DNA of 64,000 nucleotides from JAGVPT01 sp049578505. Lineage in GTDB: Bacteria; Bacteroidota; Ignavibacteria; UBA10030; UBA8401. The stretch is taken from the NCBI GenBank assembly GCA_049578505.1, contig JBAUMC010000039.1:62001-126000 (forward strand), written 5' to 3'. Within the stretch, counting starts at the first letter, position 1, and the number at the start of each line of letters is the position of its first letter. The notes under the pieces were generated by a model that did no database searches, had not been told where the DNA came from, and saw only the letters and a program-made list of their open reading frames with translations. Positions 8,725 to 17,025 of the stretch are shown piece by piece. The position numbers and the translations under genes were made by a program.

Positions 8725-9894
8725 ATGGAAGAAGCAGGGTTCGACGTCCGACCGACGGAGAGCATGCTCATGGTGCAACAACTCGCCCGCGATTTTGCGG
8801 AAAAGGAGCTTCGCCCCGTCGTGATGAAGTACGACGAGAAGCAGGAATTTCCATTCGACATTGCCTCAAAACTCGGCGAGCTCGGTTTTCTCGGCGCGAC
8901 GTTTCCGGAAGAATTTAACGGTGCAGGGCTTTCTCCTCTCGATTTCACGGTACTCGTAGAAGAAATTTCCAAAGTCGATCCTTCCATCGGGCTTAGCGTG
9001 TGCGCCCATAATGGATTGTGCGCATCGCATATTTTTCTTTTCGGCGATGAAACGCAAAAGAAAAAATATCTTCCCGATTTATGCTCCGGGAAAAAGCTCG
9101 GCGGTTGGGGTTTGACCGAATCGTCATCTGGTAGCGACGCCGGCGGAATGAGGACGACTGCAATCAAGTCGGAGGGCGCATGGATTATCAACGGCACGAA
9201 GACGTTTATTACTCACGGTTCTGTCGGGCAAACATTTGTTGTGCTCGCCGTAACCGATCAATCGAAACCGCACTGCATATCGGCGTTTATTCTCGAAAAA
9301 GGGATGCCAGGTTTTTCCACGGGTAAAAAAGAAAACAAGCTTGGAATGCGGGCGAGCGATACCGCCTCGTTAATTTTTGACAACGTTCACGTTTCATCGG
9401 AGAACCTTATCGGCATCGAGGGGGAGGGATTCAAACAGGCACTTCAGGTCCTTGATGGAGGGCGAATCGGTATCGCCGCGCTGTCGGTCGGCCTTGCCCA
9501 AGGGGCGCTCGATGCGAGCGTGAAATATGCAAAAGAGCGGCGTCAATTCGGAAAACCGTTGAGCGATTTTCAGGCAATTCAGTTTAAGTTAGCGGATATG
9601 GCATTGGAGGTGGAAGCCGCTCGCCTGTTGACGCGCAAAGCGGCGTTCTTGAAAATGCAGGGAGAAAATTTTACTCTCGCAGCCGCTCAGGCAAAATACT
9701 TCGCAAGCGAGGTTGCAACGAGGGCCGCAAACGAAGCGGTCCAGATTCACGGCGGGTACGGATTTATCAAAGACTTTCCGGTCGAGAAATTTTATCGCGA
9801 TGTCAAGCTTCTCACCATCGGCGAGGGGACATCTGAAGTGCAGAAGATGGTGATCGCACGAAACCTTCTGCGTGATTCCTCGGACTCTCGTTAA
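8725..9894 (+). CDS. Acyl-CoA dehydrogenase (short/branched-chain type)
   Basis: A FAD enzyme introducing an alpha-beta double bond into an acyl-CoA, with electrons leaving through ETF. The 389 residues follow the standard layout. WGLTESSSGSDAGGM contacts FAD, the C-terminal domain carries the VQIHGGYGFIKDFPVEKFYRD signature, and the catalytic base is Glu367 in GEGTSEVQK. This pattern fits butyryl-, isovaleryl- or 2-methyl-branched-acyl-CoA dehydrogenases rather than the glutaryl type at 292. The GAGGAG-like box (8713-8719) is well placed. Its position between meaB and an MCC-like carboxyltransferase makes a branched-chain amino-acid substrate plausible but unproven. Confidence 0.9.
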   Translation: MEEAGFDVRPTESMLMVQQLARDFAEKELRPVVMKYDEKQEFPFDIASKLGELGFLGATFPEEFNGAGLSPLDFTVLVEEISKVDPSIGLSVCAHNGLCASHIFLFGDETQKKKYLPDLCSGKKLGGWGLTESSSGSDAGGMRTTAIKSEGAWIINGTKTFITHGSVGQTFVVLAVTDQSKPHCISAFILEKGMPGFSTGKKENKLGMRASDTASLIFDNVHVSSENLIGIEGEGFKQALQVLDGGRIGIAALSVGLAQGALDASVKYAKERRQFGKPLSDFQAIQFKLADMALEVEAARLLTRKAAFLKMQGENFTLAAAQAKYFASEVATRAANEAVQIHGGYGFIKDFPVEKFYRDVKLLTIGEGTSEVQKMVIARNLLRDSSDSR

Positions 9895-9964
9895 TTCAGC
9901 GCAGATGACGGATTGTTTTTGGAAATGGGGGATGGGAAAGAACAAATTATCACGGTACTAACAG

Positions 9965-11620
9965 ATGTCGACGATCGGAACTGAAATACGGCGCGACGAT
10001 TCATTCAAAAAGAATGAAGAAGCTTCGCGAGCTCTGGCGCGATCGCATTCATCAAAGGCATCAAGCGTTCGGTTGGGAGGAGGCGATGATGCTATTGCTA
10101 AGCACCATAAGCGTAATAAGTTAACGGCCCGCGAGCGAATAGAGAAGTTAGTCGATCCGGCGAGCAAATTTTTAGAAGTCGGATTATTCGCGGCGTATGA
10201 AATGTACGAAGGTTATGGTGGCGCACCTTCCGCGGGAGTTGTGTGCGGGGTTGGCATTGTTCAGGGAAGGGAGGTAGTTATTGTTGCCAACGATGCAACC
10301 GTTAAAGCCGGTGCCTGGTTTCCGATGACGTGCAAAAAAAACCTTCGCGCACAGGAAATTTCCATTGAGAACCGCCTTCCGATTATCTACCTTGTCGATT
10401 CCGCAGGAGTATTTCTTCCGTTGCAATCGGAAATTTTTCCAGATAAAGAACACTTCGGCAGAATATTCCGCAACAACGCCGTTATGTCTTCGATGGGGAT
10501 CACGCAAATCGCGGCGATCATGGGACCGTGCGTAGCAGGGGGCGCGTATCTTCCCATCATGAGCGATGAGGCACTAATTGTCGACAAAACAGGGAGCGTG
10601 TTTCTTGCCGGCTCACATTTGGTGAAAGCAGCTATCGGTGAGGAAATTGATAACGAGTCGCTTGGAGGTGCCAGCGTTCAATGTGAAATCAGCGGCGTAA
10701 CTGACCATAAAATGAAGAGCGAGGATGATTGTCTAAAGAAAATACGGAGCATTATCGGGAAGCTCGGCCATTCACCGAAAGCAGGGTTTGATCGTGCCAA
10801 ACCCTCCTCCCCAAAATTCGACGAGAAAGAAATTTATGGCCTTATTCCATCCGAACGGACAAAACCGTACGATATGTACGAAATTCTGTCGCGTATTATC
10901 GATGAGAGCGAATTGGACGAGTACAAATCGGGCTACGGAAAATCGATCATCACCGGCTATGCACGCGTAGACGGATGGGCCGTCGGCATTGTCGCGAACC
11001 AACGGTCGATTGTAAAAACAGCAAAAGGTGAAATGCAAGTTGGGGGGGTCATTTATAGCGACAGCGCAGACAAGGCTGCCCGGTTCATTATGAATTGTAA
11101 CCAAAAAAAAATTCCGCTCGTGTTCTTTCAGGATGTTACCGGTTTCATGGTTGGGAGCCGTGCCGAGCAGGGGGGTATCATTAAAGACGGCGCGAAGATG
11201 GTCAACGCCGTTGCCAACTCCGTCGTACCGAAATTTACGTTTATAGTCGGGAACAGCTACGGTGCCGGTAATTATGCAATGTGCGGCAAGGCGTACGACC
11301 CAAGGCTGATCTTCGCATGGCATTCCGCACAGATTGCCGTAATGGGAGGCAAGCAATCGAGCGAAACCCTCCTTGCGATAAAGGTACAGGCGATGGAAAA
11401 GGGGGGCGCTCACATTTCGGCCGAACAACAACAAACGCTATTGAAAGATATCCAAGCCCGCTATGAAAAGGAACTCGACCCCCTTTTTGCCGCATCACGT
11501 CTGTGGGTTGACGATGTTGTAGGCCCGCTGGAAACTCGCCCGATTATTTCCCGCGGCATTGCGATGGCGGCGAATAACCCGAACATTCCGCAGTTCAACC
11601 CCGGCGTCATACAGGCATAA
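9965..11620 (+). CDS. Acyl-CoA carboxylase carboxyltransferase subunit, methylcrotonyl-CoA type
   Basis: A biotin-dependent carboxyltransferase beta subunit (551 residues) that transfers carboxyl from carboxybiotin to an acyl-CoA. The N-terminal crotonase-like domain contains KLTARERIEKLVDPAS, ANDATVKAGAWFPMT, YLVDSAGVFLPLQ, and DKEHFGRIFRNNAVMSSMGI, closely resembling 3-methylcrotonyl-CoA carboxylase beta. The C-terminal half has FFQDVTGFMVGSRAEQGGIIKDGAKM and GNSYGAGNYAMCGKAYDP. No biotin carboxylase or biotin carrier gene lies beside it, so the partner must be elsewhere. Propionyl- or geranyl-CoA substrates remain possible. Confidence 0.88.
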   Translation: MSTIGTEIRRDDSFKKNEEASRALARSHSSKASSVRLGGGDDAIAKHHKRNKLTARERIEKLVDPASKFLEVGLFAAYEMYEGYGGAPSAGVVCGVGIVQGREVVIVANDATVKAGAWFPMTCKKNLRAQEISIENRLPIIYLVDSAGVFLPLQSEIFPDKEHFGRIFRNNAVMSSMGITQIAAIMGPCVAGGAYLPIMSDEALIVDKTGSVFLAGSHLVKAAIGEEIDNESLGGASVQCEISGVTDHKMKSEDDCLKKIRSIIGKLGHSPKAGFDRAKPSSPKFDEKEIYGLIPSERTKPYDMYEILSRIIDESELDEYKSGYGKSIITGYARVDGWAVGIVANQRSIVKTAKGEMQVGGVIYSDSADKAARFIMNCNQKKIPLVFFQDVTGFMVGSRAEQGGIIKDGAKMVNAVANSVVPKFTFIVGNSYGAGNYAMCGKAYDPRLIFAWHSAQIAVMGGKQSSETLLAIKVQAMEKGGAHISAEQQQTLLKDIQARYEKELDPLFAASRLWVDDVVGPLETRPIISRGIAMAANNPNIPQFNPGVIQA

Positions 11621-11622
11621 CT

Positions 11623-12375
11623 ATGCACCGCGCCGCCCTGTGTGGCTTTTTTGTTGTTCAAGCTATTTTTCTTGGATCGCTTTCGATAGCACAAATTCGC
11701 ATCGATTCTTCTGATCATCGCCCCTTCGATCCTGCACATTTCGACCCAGCCGATACTCTTTGCGATTGGGATTACTCGACCGAAGATTCATCGTTGATTA
11801 GCTTCCAGTATTTTCTTCCAGCAGTTTTCAGAGATGAGAGTACGCTCAAGCGCTACATCCGCGATCCCCGATTCCAGCAATTGCGCCGAACGTGCAGCGA
11901 CACATTGGCCGTCGATGCCATCTTTGCGCGCGCCTTCGACATTGCCGATGGGACGATGAGCCACGCGCTGTTGATAGCCACCCTTGCTACGTTTGATCAT
12001 TTTCGTTTGGGCATCAAAATTCCACTGGTTGGAGCAATTTATCTGCCGCTGACTATTGTCGAATCGCGCAGAGGGTTTACTGAGCGGTATTCACGGTTGC
12101 CGAGGCATGTCCTGCCGGACATTGAGGGGTTGCGGAAAAGAGACAGAGACAAACTGCAGCATTTTTTTGGCTCGGCATACCTCACATACATTTTCAGTTC
12201 GAAGACGATAGCAAACTATTTCGGGGATTTTATAGAATGGGGCGAGCCGCCGTTTATTGTTGGCGGTGATTATGATGAACGGGATAAATTCGCTAACCAT
12301 CTTGGCCAGGAATTCGGAATGAGGTTGCTTGACGGCGAAGAAGTCATGCCATCCGACGTGTTGTGGCGGAAATAA
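11623..12375 (+). CDS. Secreted protein of unknown function
   Basis: I do not recognise this 250-residue protein. An N-terminal signal peptide (about residues 1-23, GFFVVQAIFLGSLSIAQ) predicts export. The mature part is rich in charged and aromatic residues. Its C-terminal half has RDKLQHFFGSAYLTYIFSSK and ERDKFANHLGQEFG, a His/Asp-bearing helical segment loosely reminiscent of small exported 'DKxxH' membrane-associated domains (DUF2279-like); that link is tentative. It starts 2 nt after the carboxyltransferase stop, so it is probably cotranscribed, without implying a shared function. Confidence 0.7.
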   Translation: MHRAALCGFFVVQAIFLGSLSIAQIRIDSSDHRPFDPAHFDPADTLCDWDYSTEDSSLISFQYFLPAVFRDESTLKRYIRDPRFQQLRRTCSDTLAVDAIFARAFDIADGTMSHALLIATLATFDHFRLGIKIPLVGAIYLPLTIVESRRGFTERYSRLPRHVLPDIEGLRKRDRDKLQHFFGSAYLTYIFSSKTIANYFGDFIEWGEPPFIVGGDYDERDKFANHLGQEFGMRLLDGEEVMPSDVLWRK

Positions 12376-12449
12376 AAGACTGAGGTGACCTCTTGCGGTT
12401 CTTGTTGAGCCTTTGTGAGAAGTCTATAAGCCGCATCCCTTCAACTGAT

Positions 12450-13097
12450 TTACCTCACTATTTTAAAATTAAAATTCGGGCTCTGGAAAGCTCCCATCAA
12501 ACGAATCCATATCGGCAGCAGCATTTCAGTTCCCCGCGCGGTCGTAATATCGCCGATATCGATGACGCTCTTCCAGCCAAACCAATTCTTTAAGATGTCC
12601 GTGACTTTCGCTTTTGCGTCGGCGTCATTTCCGCTGATAAAAGCATCATGATTCCCCGGAACAAGCGAAGGGTTAACCATGATGTTGCAATTCATCGTGT
12701 TCAAAGTCTTAACGACTTTCACGGCGGGATAGGTTCGCTGAATCTGTTCTCCCAGTGAATCCGAGTTGCAAACGGTAAGAGTGGGGGGCATCCCTTTGGA
12801 GAAGTCAAGTGGATTAGAGATGTCGATTAAAATTTTAGCATTCATGTTCACGGCACCTGCAAGTTTCAGTGCCTCCAATGCAGCCATCCCTGATGTGCAA
12901 TTAAAAAGAATCTCTCCATACGATGCTGCATCGGCAAATGTTCCCTGCGAAGCTGTGGCCCCGCCTGTTTTTACCCAATCGGCTGCTTTCTCGTTGTTGG
13001 CGGTGCGTGAACCCATTTTTACGCTATGACCAAGCTGCACCAATTTTGTGCCGATTGCTTTTCCGACTACTCCCGTTCCTAAAATACCGATTTTCAT
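12450..13097 (-). CDS. NADP-binding oxidoreductase, F420 reductase-like
   Basis: A 215-residue Rossmann protein starting MKIGILGTGVVGKAIGTKL, with the GxGxxG dinucleotide site at residues 6-11 and MGSRT after strand 2, which suggests NADPH. The overall pattern (ISNPLDFSKGMPP, VKTLNTMNCNIMVNP, DITTARGTEMLLPIWIRLMG) matches the 'NADPH-dependent F420 reductase' family seen widely in bacteria lacking F420. The real acceptor is therefore unknown. The gene is monocistronic, facing the secreted-protein gene tail to tail on its left side. Confidence 0.82.
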   Translation of the reverse strand: MKIGILGTGVVGKAIGTKLVQLGHSVKMGSRTANNEKAADWVKTGGATASQGTFADAASYGEILFNCTSGMAALEALKLAGAVNMNAKILIDISNPLDFSKGMPPTLTVCNSDSLGEQIQRTYPAVKVVKTLNTMNCNIMVNPSLVPGNHDAFISGNDADAKAKVTDILKNWFGWKSVIDIGDITTARGTEMLLPIWIRLMGAFQSPNFNFKIVR

Positions 13098-13229
13098 GGA
13101 TACTCCTGTGGGCTAATAGTGAGTATAATATAAGTTGATTGTTCTGGTTTTTGGATTGGATACTTTGCTAACGCCGTGAACGGCTTCGCAGTTCCCGGAA
13201 GACAAGTTTTCCCCTTACCGAGAAAACTG

Positions 13230-14072
13230 TCATTTGAGGACTATCCATTTTGTATCGATCGTATAAGCAGCGAAATAACCAAGAGAGCCATTGCTGATAT
13301 TAGTAGTGGGGTTCGCTGGGGAGAGGGAGGTCGGGGCCCGGTCGGAGATAAGGATGTCGTTGAGTGTGTTGAAGTAATCGTACGCCGCTTTGTCGATCGA
13401 ATACAGTGATATGGTAATTGTGTCACCGGCAACGACCAGCCTGCCTGCTCTGATTCTTTCCATCATTTCATTCCCGTTTGTCAACTTATCGGTGTATAGG
13501 CGGTATCGCCGCCCGTCAATCGAATCGGTGGGGATAACCACGCTCGAAGTTGCATTTATTCGATAGTAGTTTCCCGGTTCGGGGGGGTCTTTGAACGAGA
13601 CGTAAATGTCGTATCCAGGTCCTTCCCCGCGGGATGCATTCCTGACTAACGCATACAATGAATCTATAAAAACTTTTTTGGGCATTGAAGATGTTGCATT
13701 ATATTGTTTGCCTTCCGAGTTCACGAACATTGTATATGTGCTGCCGGCAACTCCGAGAAGTGTTGATGACAAATATGTCCCGCTGGCCGCCTCCTTTAAT
13801 GTATCTATCTGGCCAAAATTATCTGTTACGATGATGACGGCGTTGGAGACAGGGGGGAAATGGAGAGACGGGGCAAAGTAGTCACCCGACATGCTCAACT
13901 TCACTGAGTAAGGACCCGGTTGGTCGGTCACGATTCCTTCAATCACAAGTCGCGGATTGGCATTGTTCAGGTCTATCGAAACAACTTTCTGACACCCGAT
14001 GAAAAAAATCGGTGCGAGTGTTATAGGGAGCAGAATTCTTTTTGAAACCGCATACAGCATATTGATCCTCAT
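13230..14072 (-). CDS. DUF4249 family outer-membrane-associated lipoprotein
   Basis: A 280-residue predicted lipoprotein: hydrophobic segment ILLPITLAPIFFIGC with the lipidation Cys near residue 27, followed by a beta-rich domain (LVIEGIVTDQPGPYSVKLS, then AVIIVTD and TYLSSTLLGVAGSTYTM). This is the DUF4249 pattern found in Bacteroidota next to TonB receptors. It lies 15 nt downstream of the receptor gene, so the two form a transcription unit. By analogy it may be a surface lipoprotein assisting substrate capture, but no ligand is known. An internal ATG at 14060 is an alternative start. Confidence 0.82.
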   Translation of the reverse strand: MRINMLYAVSKRILLPITLAPIFFIGCQKVVSIDLNNANPRLVIEGIVTDQPGPYSVKLSMSGDYFAPSLHFPPVSNAVIIVTDNFGQIDTLKEAASGTYLSSTLLGVAGSTYTMFVNSEGKQYNATSSMPKKVFIDSLYALVRNASRGEGPGYDIYVSFKDPPEPGNYYRINATSSVVIPTDSIDGRRYRLYTDKLTNGNEMMERIRAGRLVVAGDTITISLYSIDKAAYDYFNTLNDILISDRAPTSLSPANPTTNISNGSLGYFAAYTIDTKWIVLK

Positions 14073-14087
14073 GGAAACAGCTCCATC

Positions 14088-16412
14088 CTAAAAATTAAAG
14101 TTGTACGTTGCAGACGGAATGATCGGAAAAAAGGTAGTTTGCAACGCTTCAGTTTGACTAGGATTGTTAGGATTCTGAATGAAATTGATGGAATAGGCAT
14201 TCCACCTATCGTATGCGTTGTAGATCGAAAAATTCAGGTTTGAATGTGGTCCTAAAGTCCAGGTTGCCGATAAGTCGAGGCGGCTATAGGGGGGCATGCG
14301 GTAACCGTTTCGTTCGGTGTACAGTGGAATAAGTCGACTGTCGACCCAATAATTTCCGCTCGGAAATGTGACGGCATTGCCCGTATAATAGACCCATGTG
14401 GCCGAAAAAGTCCACTGAGCGGAGTAGTTGTATATTCCAACAATAGAAATATCATGAGTACGATCTTGCGTAGCGGGGTAAGGTTGTCCGTTGTTGATCG
14501 CTGGAAATTGCTGCTGAGTTCTGGCTAAAGTGTACGATATCCATCCGCTAAACTGGCCGTAGTTTTTACGGATGAGAAATTCCGCTCCATAGCTCCATCC
14601 TCTGCCATAGCGCAGGAGAGCTTCAACATTTGGATTAAGCTGCAGGTCTGCTCCGTTGGCATAATCGATCAGGTTCTGCATGTCCTTGTAATATATTTCC
14701 AACGAAGTCTCGTATTTGTTATCATCGAAATTTCTAAAGTATCCCACGGACGTTTGGTCCGCATATTGCGGCTTCACATTATTGCTGCTCGGGACCCATA
14801 GATCGCTTGGGTTGGATGTGACTGAGTTCGAAAGCAGGTGAAGGTATTGTGTCGTTCGAGCATACGAAGCCTTGATGGAACTCGTTTCGTCAATGCTAAG
14901 GTTTGCGGCGATCCGGGGCTCCGGACTAGTATACGTTTTGATGACATCGCCCGACCCGTACGTTGCTGTATCGGTAACATTGCCGTTGTTATCGTACGAA
15001 TAGATGTGCGCAGGACCGATAAGAGTGAAGGTAGAGAATCTCAGACCATAGTTAAGCTTGAGACCGGTGAGGACGTCGACTTCATCGGACACGTACGCCG
15101 CGTTTTCCGATGCGTACCTGTTCTCGATGCTGAAGGAATTGAACGAACCTATCGAAGTTGCAGTGACGCTTCCAGGCAGGAACGTGTGATAAATCGAACT
15201 GATGCCAAACTTGAGCGAGTTGTGAGATGATATGAAGTATTGAAGGTCGGTTTTGAAGTCGTAATCCCTTATGCCGGATGTGATGTTGAATTGTGCGGTT
15301 CCCGATGTCACGTTGTTGGTGTATTCGTAGTCGCTGTAGATCAGCGATGTATTCGAAAAGAGATTGTCGGCAAAAATGTGGTTCCACCGCAGAGTGCCTG
15401 TCGTATTCCCCCAATTGAATCCGAAAACATTCGGATAGTTGAAATTGTCTCTTCCAAAGTACCCGGAGATGAATATTTTGTCTTGTTGCCCCAGAGAGTA
15501 ATTTGCTTTCGCATTGAGGTCGTAGAAGTAAAGACTTGCGCGGTTGATCGATGTGTCGCTTGAGAGACGAAGAAAGAGGTCGGCGTAGGTCCTTCTCGCC
15601 GAGATGATGAATGAGCCTTCGTCCTTTACGATTGGTCCGTCAATTGTGAGGCGCGACGCGAGGAGCCCGATGCCGCCCGTTCCTTCAAACTCTTTATCGT
15701 TCCCGTCGTTCGTTCGAATATCCAAAACGGAGGAGAGGCGGCCGCCGTATTCGGCAGGCATGCCCCCGGTAATAACTTTGACATCTTTGACGGCGTCGGA
15801 GTTGAAAACCGACAGAAAGCCGAGTAAATGCGAAGAATTGTACACTGTCGCTTCATCCAACACAATTAGGTTTTGGTCAACACCCCCGCCTCGCGCATAA
15901 AAGCCCGTTCCCCCTTCCCCTGCGCCTTCTATTCCGGGAAGCAATTGAATTGTTTTCAGGATATCCCTTTCGCCAAGCAGTACTGGAATCGATTTAACTT
16001 CGCGCACTTCCAGATTGTTGGAGCCCATTTCCGTGGACGTGACGTTTTTATCCGACCGGTCGGCGGTTACCACCACCTCTCCAACTTTGACGAGATCCGG
16101 CGCAAGGGGAAAGTTTATTATCCGATCTTTGTCAAGCGTCACCGTGTCAATCATTGTGTGGAAGCCTACAAATTGGACCACGAGGGTGTATTTTCCCTGC
16201 GGTATCGTAAGCGAGTAAAAACCATATGCGTTAGAGGAGGCGCCAACGGTTTTCAGCTCTTTGACAAGTATCGAAGCACCAATAAGTGCCTCCCCGGTTT
16301 CGGCGTTCTTGATCGTTCCGCTAAAGGTACGGTTGGTTTGCGCAGCCAAAGTATTCGATGTGCAAATGGAAAGGAAGGAAGCGAGGAAGAGTGGAACAAG
16401 TAATGATTTCAT
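14088..16412 (-). CDS. TonB-dependent receptor with carboxypeptidase-regulatory-like domain
   Basis: A 774-residue outer-membrane transporter energised by TonB. It has a signal peptide (MKSLLVPLFLASFLSICTSNTLAA), then a beta-sandwich carboxypeptidase-regulatory-like domain (about 28-110: GTIKNAETGEALIGASILVKE). The plug follows (about 120-240, with GFYARGGGVDQNLIVLDEA and GGMPAEYGGRLSSVLDIRT), then a barrel ending in the aromatic terminus YNFNF. The frame is open upstream to 16505, but the ATG at 16412 starts the signal peptide. It is paired with a DUF4249 lipoprotein. The substrate is unknown and the SusC-specific features are weak, so it is better called a generic receptor. Confidence 0.92.
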   Translation of the reverse strand: MKSLLVPLFLASFLSICTSNTLAAQTNRTFSGTIKNAETGEALIGASILVKELKTVGASSNAYGFYSLTIPQGKYTLVVQFVGFHTMIDTVTLDKDRIINFPLAPDLVKVGEVVVTADRSDKNVTSTEMGSNNLEVREVKSIPVLLGERDILKTIQLLPGIEGAGEGGTGFYARGGGVDQNLIVLDEATVYNSSHLLGFLSVFNSDAVKDVKVITGGMPAEYGGRLSSVLDIRTNDGNDKEFEGTGGIGLLASRLTIDGPIVKDEGSFIISARRTYADLFLRLSSDTSINRASLYFYDLNAKANYSLGQQDKIFISGYFGRDNFNYPNVFGFNWGNTTGTLRWNHIFADNLFSNTSLIYSDYEYTNNVTSGTAQFNITSGIRDYDFKTDLQYFISSHNSLKFGISSIYHTFLPGSVTATSIGSFNSFSIENRYASENAAYVSDEVDVLTGLKLNYGLRFSTFTLIGPAHIYSYDNNGNVTDTATYGSGDVIKTYTSPEPRIAANLSIDETSSIKASYARTTQYLHLLSNSVTSNPSDLWVPSSNNVKPQYADQTSVGYFRNFDDNKYETSLEIYYKDMQNLIDYANGADLQLNPNVEALLRYGRGWSYGAEFLIRKNYGQFSGWISYTLARTQQQFPAINNGQPYPATQDRTHDISIVGIYNYSAQWTFSATWVYYTGNAVTFPSGNYWVDSRLIPLYTERNGYRMPPYSRLDLSATWTLGPHSNLNFSIYNAYDRWNAYSINFIQNPNNPSQTEALQTTFFPIIPSATYNFNF

Positions 16413-17025
16413 AGTAGCATACAACGTCCGTTTATACAACGTAGTTCCGTCCTCGAAATTGTTACAAAGTTTCTGCTTCATTTCAAAAGCGTGGAGCTGC
16501 TCCACCTATTTACTTTCTGTGAACCATATCTCAATCTAGGAATTGCCGAACGCAAAGCTAATGCCGGTAGTAGAAATTTTCCTCTCGGAACAGTCCTGAA
16601 CTGTCTGTGACGCTGTATAGAGAATAGACCACAGGGGGATAAATAGGTCTAAGGGCACAAAGTCCTCGCTGAATAGGTCCATCCTAAAAATTATTGTATC
16701 AATTCAGCCTGACTTTACGGCTCCTTAAGTTGTAATGCAGAAAAGAGGTTTTTATGAGCGTATGGATCTCAACTCACAGGGATCTTCTCGCTGATCAAGC
16801 CAGGACCCCGCTCAAGGCTTTCGGTTTCAAAAGGTCCTGTTTGTTAGACAGCAGGAGTGGATCAGTTATTCCATTGTAAGGCAATAAATTCATGGATCAA
16901 ACAATCTCCACTTTAGCATTTGCGCTTTGCGATTCCTCTCAAGCCTCGTTCTTATTGAATATTCCTCAGGCATGTGCGAAGAAGGAGGTTCGAAGGACAC
17001 GTTCCGAGACGGGGTCAATGCCACC
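16413..17025. other. Non-coding gap upstream of the TonB receptor
   Basis: About 610 nt between the starts/ends of two minus-strand genes. It must hold the receptor promoter, but no convincing -35/-10 pair was identified. It contains a short copy of the receptor/DUF4249 junction sequence (16678-16693) and no ORF with recognisable protein features. A 41-codon ATG frame at 16754 looks random. Confidence 0.5.
16678..16693 (-). repeat. Copy of the receptor-DUF4249 junction sequence
   Basis: TCCATCCTAAAAATTA is identical to 14082-14097, which spans the receptor stop codon (Asn-Phe-stop) and the sequence just ahead of the DUF4249 start. Weaker similarity continues for roughly 15 nt leftward, including a shared GAGGA on the minus strand. 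This may be the remnant of a duplicated receptor/lipoprotein pair. Confidence 0.35.

Noticed and set aside
16754..16879. 41-codon ATG frame in the gap upstream of the TonB receptor
   Set aside because: No protein-like features or homology hints, and no ribosome-binding site.
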